This document shows positions 60,238 through 64,000 of a stretch of 64,000 nt of DNA, piece by piece; positions within the stretch are counted from its first letter, which is position 1, and every line of letters begins with the position of its first letter. The stretch is taken from positions 230,352,803-230,416,802 of the forward strand of contig NC_081415.1 in the NCBI RefSeq assembly GCF_030272615.1. Direction: 5' to 3'. The stretch comes from Cryptomeria japonica (Eukaryota; Streptophyta; Pinopsida; Cupressales; Cupressaceae). The notes under the pieces are model-generated. The model ran no database searches. It was not told the origin of the DNA and saw only the letters and a list, made by a program, of their open reading frames with translations. The position numbers and the translations under genes are program-made.

Positions 60238-62085
60238 AATGTGACCCATTTTCACATCCTATTACACGCACAACATGACCCCTTAAGACCACATATGACA
60301 CTATACGTTCCCTTAGGAGGTCATAGAGGATCACATATAATATAATAGTGTACATGTATGACATTCCCTTTAGGATCACATCTAGTGTCCTAAGGGGTCA
60401 TACATGGTTCTAAGGGGTCACACGTGTTATAACACATGCGGGACCCCTTAGAATCGCATATGACCCCTTATAAAATTGTAGGGTGAATGACATACCCCTT
60501 AGTCCATCAAATAGTGTCTTAACACATGCGTGACCCATTAGAATCGCATATGACCCTTTATAAAATCAATCCTAGTGTGAACGACATATCCCAAAACCCA
60601 TCACATAGCGTCTTAAGGGGTCGTATGTGGTCCTAATGGGTCACGCATGCATTAACACATGCGTGACCCCTTAGTAGGTCACATAGGACCCCTTATAACA
60701 TCCTACTATACATATGACATTCCCCTTAGGATCACATAGTGTCATAAGGGGTCATATGTGGTTCTGAGGGGTCATGCATTTGTTATAACATATGCATGAC
60801 CCCTTAGAACTGCATATGACCCCTTATAAAATCCTAGTGTGAACGACATACCCCTTAGTCCATCACATAGTGTCTTAAGGGGTTGTATGTTGTCCTAAGG
60901 GGTCACGCATGCATTAACACATGTGTGACCCCTTAGTAGGTCACATATGACCCCTTATAACATCCTATTGTACATATGACATTCCCCTTAGGATCATATA
61001 GTGTCCTAAGGGGTCATATGTGGTTAGACCCACATATGACCCCTTATAAAATCCTATAACCACATATGACCCCTTATAAAATCCTAGTGTGAACGACATA
61101 CCCTTTAGTTCATCACATAGCGTCTTAAGGGTCGTATGTGGTCCTAGGGGCCACGCATGCATTGACACATACGTGACCCCTTAGTAGGTCACATATGACC
61201 CCTAATAACATCCTACTGTACATATGACATTTCCTATGTGTCCTAAGGGGTTGAATATGTGGTCCTAAGGGCTCACGCATGCATTAACACATGCGTGACC
61301 CCTTATAGAATCCTAGTGTGAACGACATACCCCTTAGTCCATCACATACTATCTTAAGGGGTCGTATGTGGTCCTAAGGGGTCAACATGCATTAACACAT
61401 GTGTGACCCCTTATAACATCCTACTGTACATATGACATTCCCCTTAGGATCATATAGTGTCCTAAGGGGTCATATGTGGTTAGACCCACATATGACCCCT
61501 TATAAAATCCTAGTGTGAACGACATACCCCTTAGTTCATCACATAGCGTCTTAAGGGGTCATATGTGGTCCTAAGGGGCCACGCATGCATTGACACATAC
61601 GTGACCCCTTAGTAGGTCACATATGACCCCTAATAACATCCTACTGTACATATGAAATTTCCTATGTGTCCTAAGGGGTTGAATATGTGGTCCTAAGGGC
61701 TCACGCATGCATTAACACATGCATGACCCCTTATAGAATCCTAGTGTGAACGACATACCCCTTAGTCCATCACATACTATCTTAAGGGGTCGTATGTGGT
61801 CCTAAGGAGTCAACATGCATTAACACATGCGTGACCCCTTATAACATCCTACTGTACATATGACATTCCCCTTAGGATCATATAGTGTCCTAAGGGGTCA
61901 TATGTGGTTAGACCCACATATGACCCCTTATAACATCCTACTATACATATGACATTTCCTTTAGGATCATATAGTGTCCTAAGGGGTCATATGTGGTTAG
62001 ACCCACATATGACCCCTTATAACATCCTACTGTACATATGACATTCCTCGTAGGATAATATAGTGTCCTAACATACATATGACGT
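60238..62085. repeat. Satellite-like array of palindromic GACCCCTTA / TAAGGGGTC words with higher-order structure
   Basis: Blocks such as CCTAAGGGGTCATATGTGGT, CACATATGACCCCTTATAA, GTGTGAACGACATACCCCTT and GCATGCATTAACACATGCGT alternate for 1.85 kb. The GAACGACATACC word recurs at about 200-250 bp intervals (near 60571, 60842, 61092, 61320, 61517, 61749), and a larger unit of about 425 bp repeats (61092 onward against 61517 onward). Many blocks are reverse complements of neighbours, so long cruciforms are possible. The strand rules out a simple direct-repeat satellite. Confidence 0.85.
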
Positions 62086-62194
62086 GTTAGATCTCTCTAT
62101 TCTTGAATTTTTTATGTATGTCAAAGATTTAAATATGTACATGTACATTAGATCTCTCTATCTCTCTGAAATATATGTTATCTCTAGATCTGAA

Positions 62195-62300
62195 ATATAT
62201 GTTCTCTCTCTCTCTCTCACTGAAATATTTGAAATTTTTACATGTATTTTTTGAAAATGAAAATGATCTCTCTCTCTCTGTCATGAAGATTTATATGTAT

Positions 62301-62346
<46 letters not shown>

Positions 62347-62410
62347 TCTCTCTCTCTCATGAAAATGATATCTCTCTCTCTCTCATGAAAATGATCTCTC
62401 TCTCTCTGCT
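62195..62410 (+). repeat. CT microsatellite with ATGAAAATGAT spacers
   Basis: Runs of (TC)n, the longest about 62304-62360, are separated by repeated CATGAAAATGAT words. It lies between the satellite and the unrecognised reading frame. Confidence 0.9.
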
Positions 62411-62449
62411 TACGTATTTATTTTAACTTTATGACATGTACCTAGATAG

Positions 62450-64000
62450 ATGGCATCCCAGGATATACCTTCGCAGGCTCCTGATTAGGATCCACCTTTG
62501 CAGGCTCCTAATCAGGATCCACCTTCGTAGGCTCCTGATCAGGATCCACCTGTGCAGGCTCCACATCAGGAGCCACCACAGCAGGATCCTCCACAGCAGG
62601 ATCCCCCCTTGCCCGACATTGCTACTATTTTTCATTACAGTGATCGAGAGTTGCATAGGTTGAGGGCCATACTAGATGACCCTCGTACTGATGGCGTGTA
62701 CAAGAGTACGTGCACGTCCATTTTTTACAGTTTGCAGACATTGAGGGACCGCTTAGTATCTCATACCTCATTCTCACCTGAGGTTATAGAGGATATATAT
62801 ATACAGTTGAGGAGTGAGGTGAGGGGTCCTCATTCTTTTGCTGATGTGGTGGGGGTGGTCTCGAAGGAGACCATCAAGGAGAGATGCTTCCCACAATATC
62901 AGGAGAAGAGTAAGGTGAGGGGATATCAGGTTACCAGATGTATCGACCCACAGGTTGCATCACTGATTTACCCACGATTCTTAGCAGCCCATGGTCGTTA
63001 TCCTAATAACGACCAGATTCCATTATACTTTGCACAGCAGGTATTTGCTGAGGTTCATTGTCAGATGAAACCAAACTACCTTGATATTCCGGGATATTAT
63101 GGACAGGGGAGGGCAGGATTGCTGATAGAGATGCATATCGTAGGCATGATAGAGCTCCACCTAGACACAGGGACCTTGTTGGCCAGAGATTTCTTGCAGT
63201 AGTCCCAGCCATGGCACCCATAGCAGATCACGTTGTGATTGCTTCTCAGAGAGAAGCAATTGATAGGATTGGACATATTGCATCAGCAGCAGCCACCATA
63301 TCTTCTGACAGGGTGGGCAGATATATGATGAGTCGACCACGTTCGCGATCATCCACAAATCATGCATCTTCTAGTCATGGGGGGGCTTCAGATTCAGATG
63401 ATCAGTATATTTCTGCTGGCATCCCCTCCCCAGATGAGGTAGCAGCTATAGTCGGAGGTAGTAGACATGTACAGATGTCACAGTATTTAGTCGAGGACCT
63501 ACTACATGCTTATAGTTTTATTTCATCTCGACTTGGGATACCATTGGGTGATGTTAGAGAGGAGATTCTCAGAGATGTTCAGGCTACAGTGGCATCGATG
63601 CATACCCCGAGGCAGTCACAACATTCTCATCACTCTACGCATGCTCCAGGCACTGACCCACCTACAGATCACTCTGTTGCTGCAGAGGAGGAGCTACGAG
63701 CTTATGAGCTCCATATCACAGATGAGGGCCGGTTGGATTCATGTGAGGAGATACGAGCTGATCAGGTACATATCACAGATGAGGGTTTGGACTCATTTGA
63801 GGATCAACTGAGAGATTTGAGCCATACTGGATTTATGGACATGCTACTACAGTCAGACACTTCATCCACGATGCCCACTCATCTAGTTAGCCCCTTGCAC
63901 TCCTCAGTGATACGTACAGCTAGAGAGAGATATGCTGGCACGAGTGATGTTGTTGATATGATCACGGGACAGGATCAGACTATACAGCCTACTCCAAGTG
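62450..64000 (+). pseudogene. Unrecognised long reading frame with QAPxQDPP repeats, runs off the window
   Basis: From ATG 62450 the frame opens with 27-bp repeats giving QAPDxDPP-type units, two of which carry TAG at a CAG position (about 62486 and 62528). It goes on through a folded-looking part (IATIFHYSDRELHRLRAILD, LRSEVRGPHSFADVVGVVSK, CIDPQVASLIYPRFLAAHGR, PLYFAQQVFAEVHCQMKPNY). Near 63100 a frameshift moves it to another frame, which then stays open to the window end (DAYRRHDRAPPRHRDLVGQR, SRPRSRSSTNHASSSHGGAS, YLVEDLLHAYSFISSRLGIP, then two ELHITDEG-type repeats). About 520 codons in all. A transposon protein is likely from context, but I do not recognise a family. Confidence 0.6.

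Noticed and set aside
60238-62085. CRISPR-like array
   Set aside because: The repeats are variable, palindromic in both orientations and lack unique spacers of constant length; the genome is eukaryotic.
62175-62426. Open frame with SLSLSL runs
   Set aside because: It is a translation of the CT microsatellite with no other support.

Overview
The window looks like intergenic DNA from a large, repeat-rich land-plant nuclear genome. A gymnosperm is my best guess (inference), because mobile elements are nested inside one another over the whole 64 kb and I see no intact host gene. Nearly every coding trace belongs to a mobile element and carries stops or frameshifts. Most stops I could compare with an expected residue fit C-to-T or G-to-A changes (CAG to TAG, CGA to TGA, TGG to TAG or TGA), as expected of methylated, silenced DNA.

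Layout. (1) 1-10754: 3' part of a Ty1/Copia element (copy A: RT/RNase H tail and 3' LTR). Its LTR is split by an 8.1 kb pol-less LTR element (element 1, 1537-9623, TSD GGAAC). (2) 10755-13370: non-coding DNA, then a tandem SINE-like tRNA-derived repeat. (3) 13371-43318: a second 5'-truncated Copia element (copy B). Its pol is split by a complete 21.8 kb CACTA (En/Spm, CMC) DNA transposon at 15280-37094 (31-bp TIRs, TSD ATT). Its 3' leader is split by a small pol-less LTR element (element 3, 37491-41924). (4) About 43324-58190: a plant L1-type LINE. Its ORF1 is split by a solo Copia LTR (44032-45385, TSD TATAA) and by element 2 (45603-53104, minus strand, TSD AATAA). (5) 58191-64000: a 138-bp tandem duplication, a Ty3/Gypsy gag fragment, a cluster of TTCG..CGAA inverted repeats, a 1.85 kb palindrome-rich satellite, CT microsatellites and an unrecognised long reading frame running off the window.

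Two things stand out. First, the CACTA element carries, on the same strand as its nine-exon TNP2 transposase, a second gene region that begins with a SET (lysine-methyltransferase-like) domain and continues into TNPA-like exons. That suggests a transposon that acquired a chromatin-modifying domain. Second, elements 1 and 2 are diverged members of one group of LTR elements. They have no reverse transcriptase or integrase but share a two-gene plan: a coiled-coil plus multi-CCHC protein, then a large ORF2 protein of unknown function that is conserved between the two copies. Splice sites, frames and boundaries were read by eye; no search was run.
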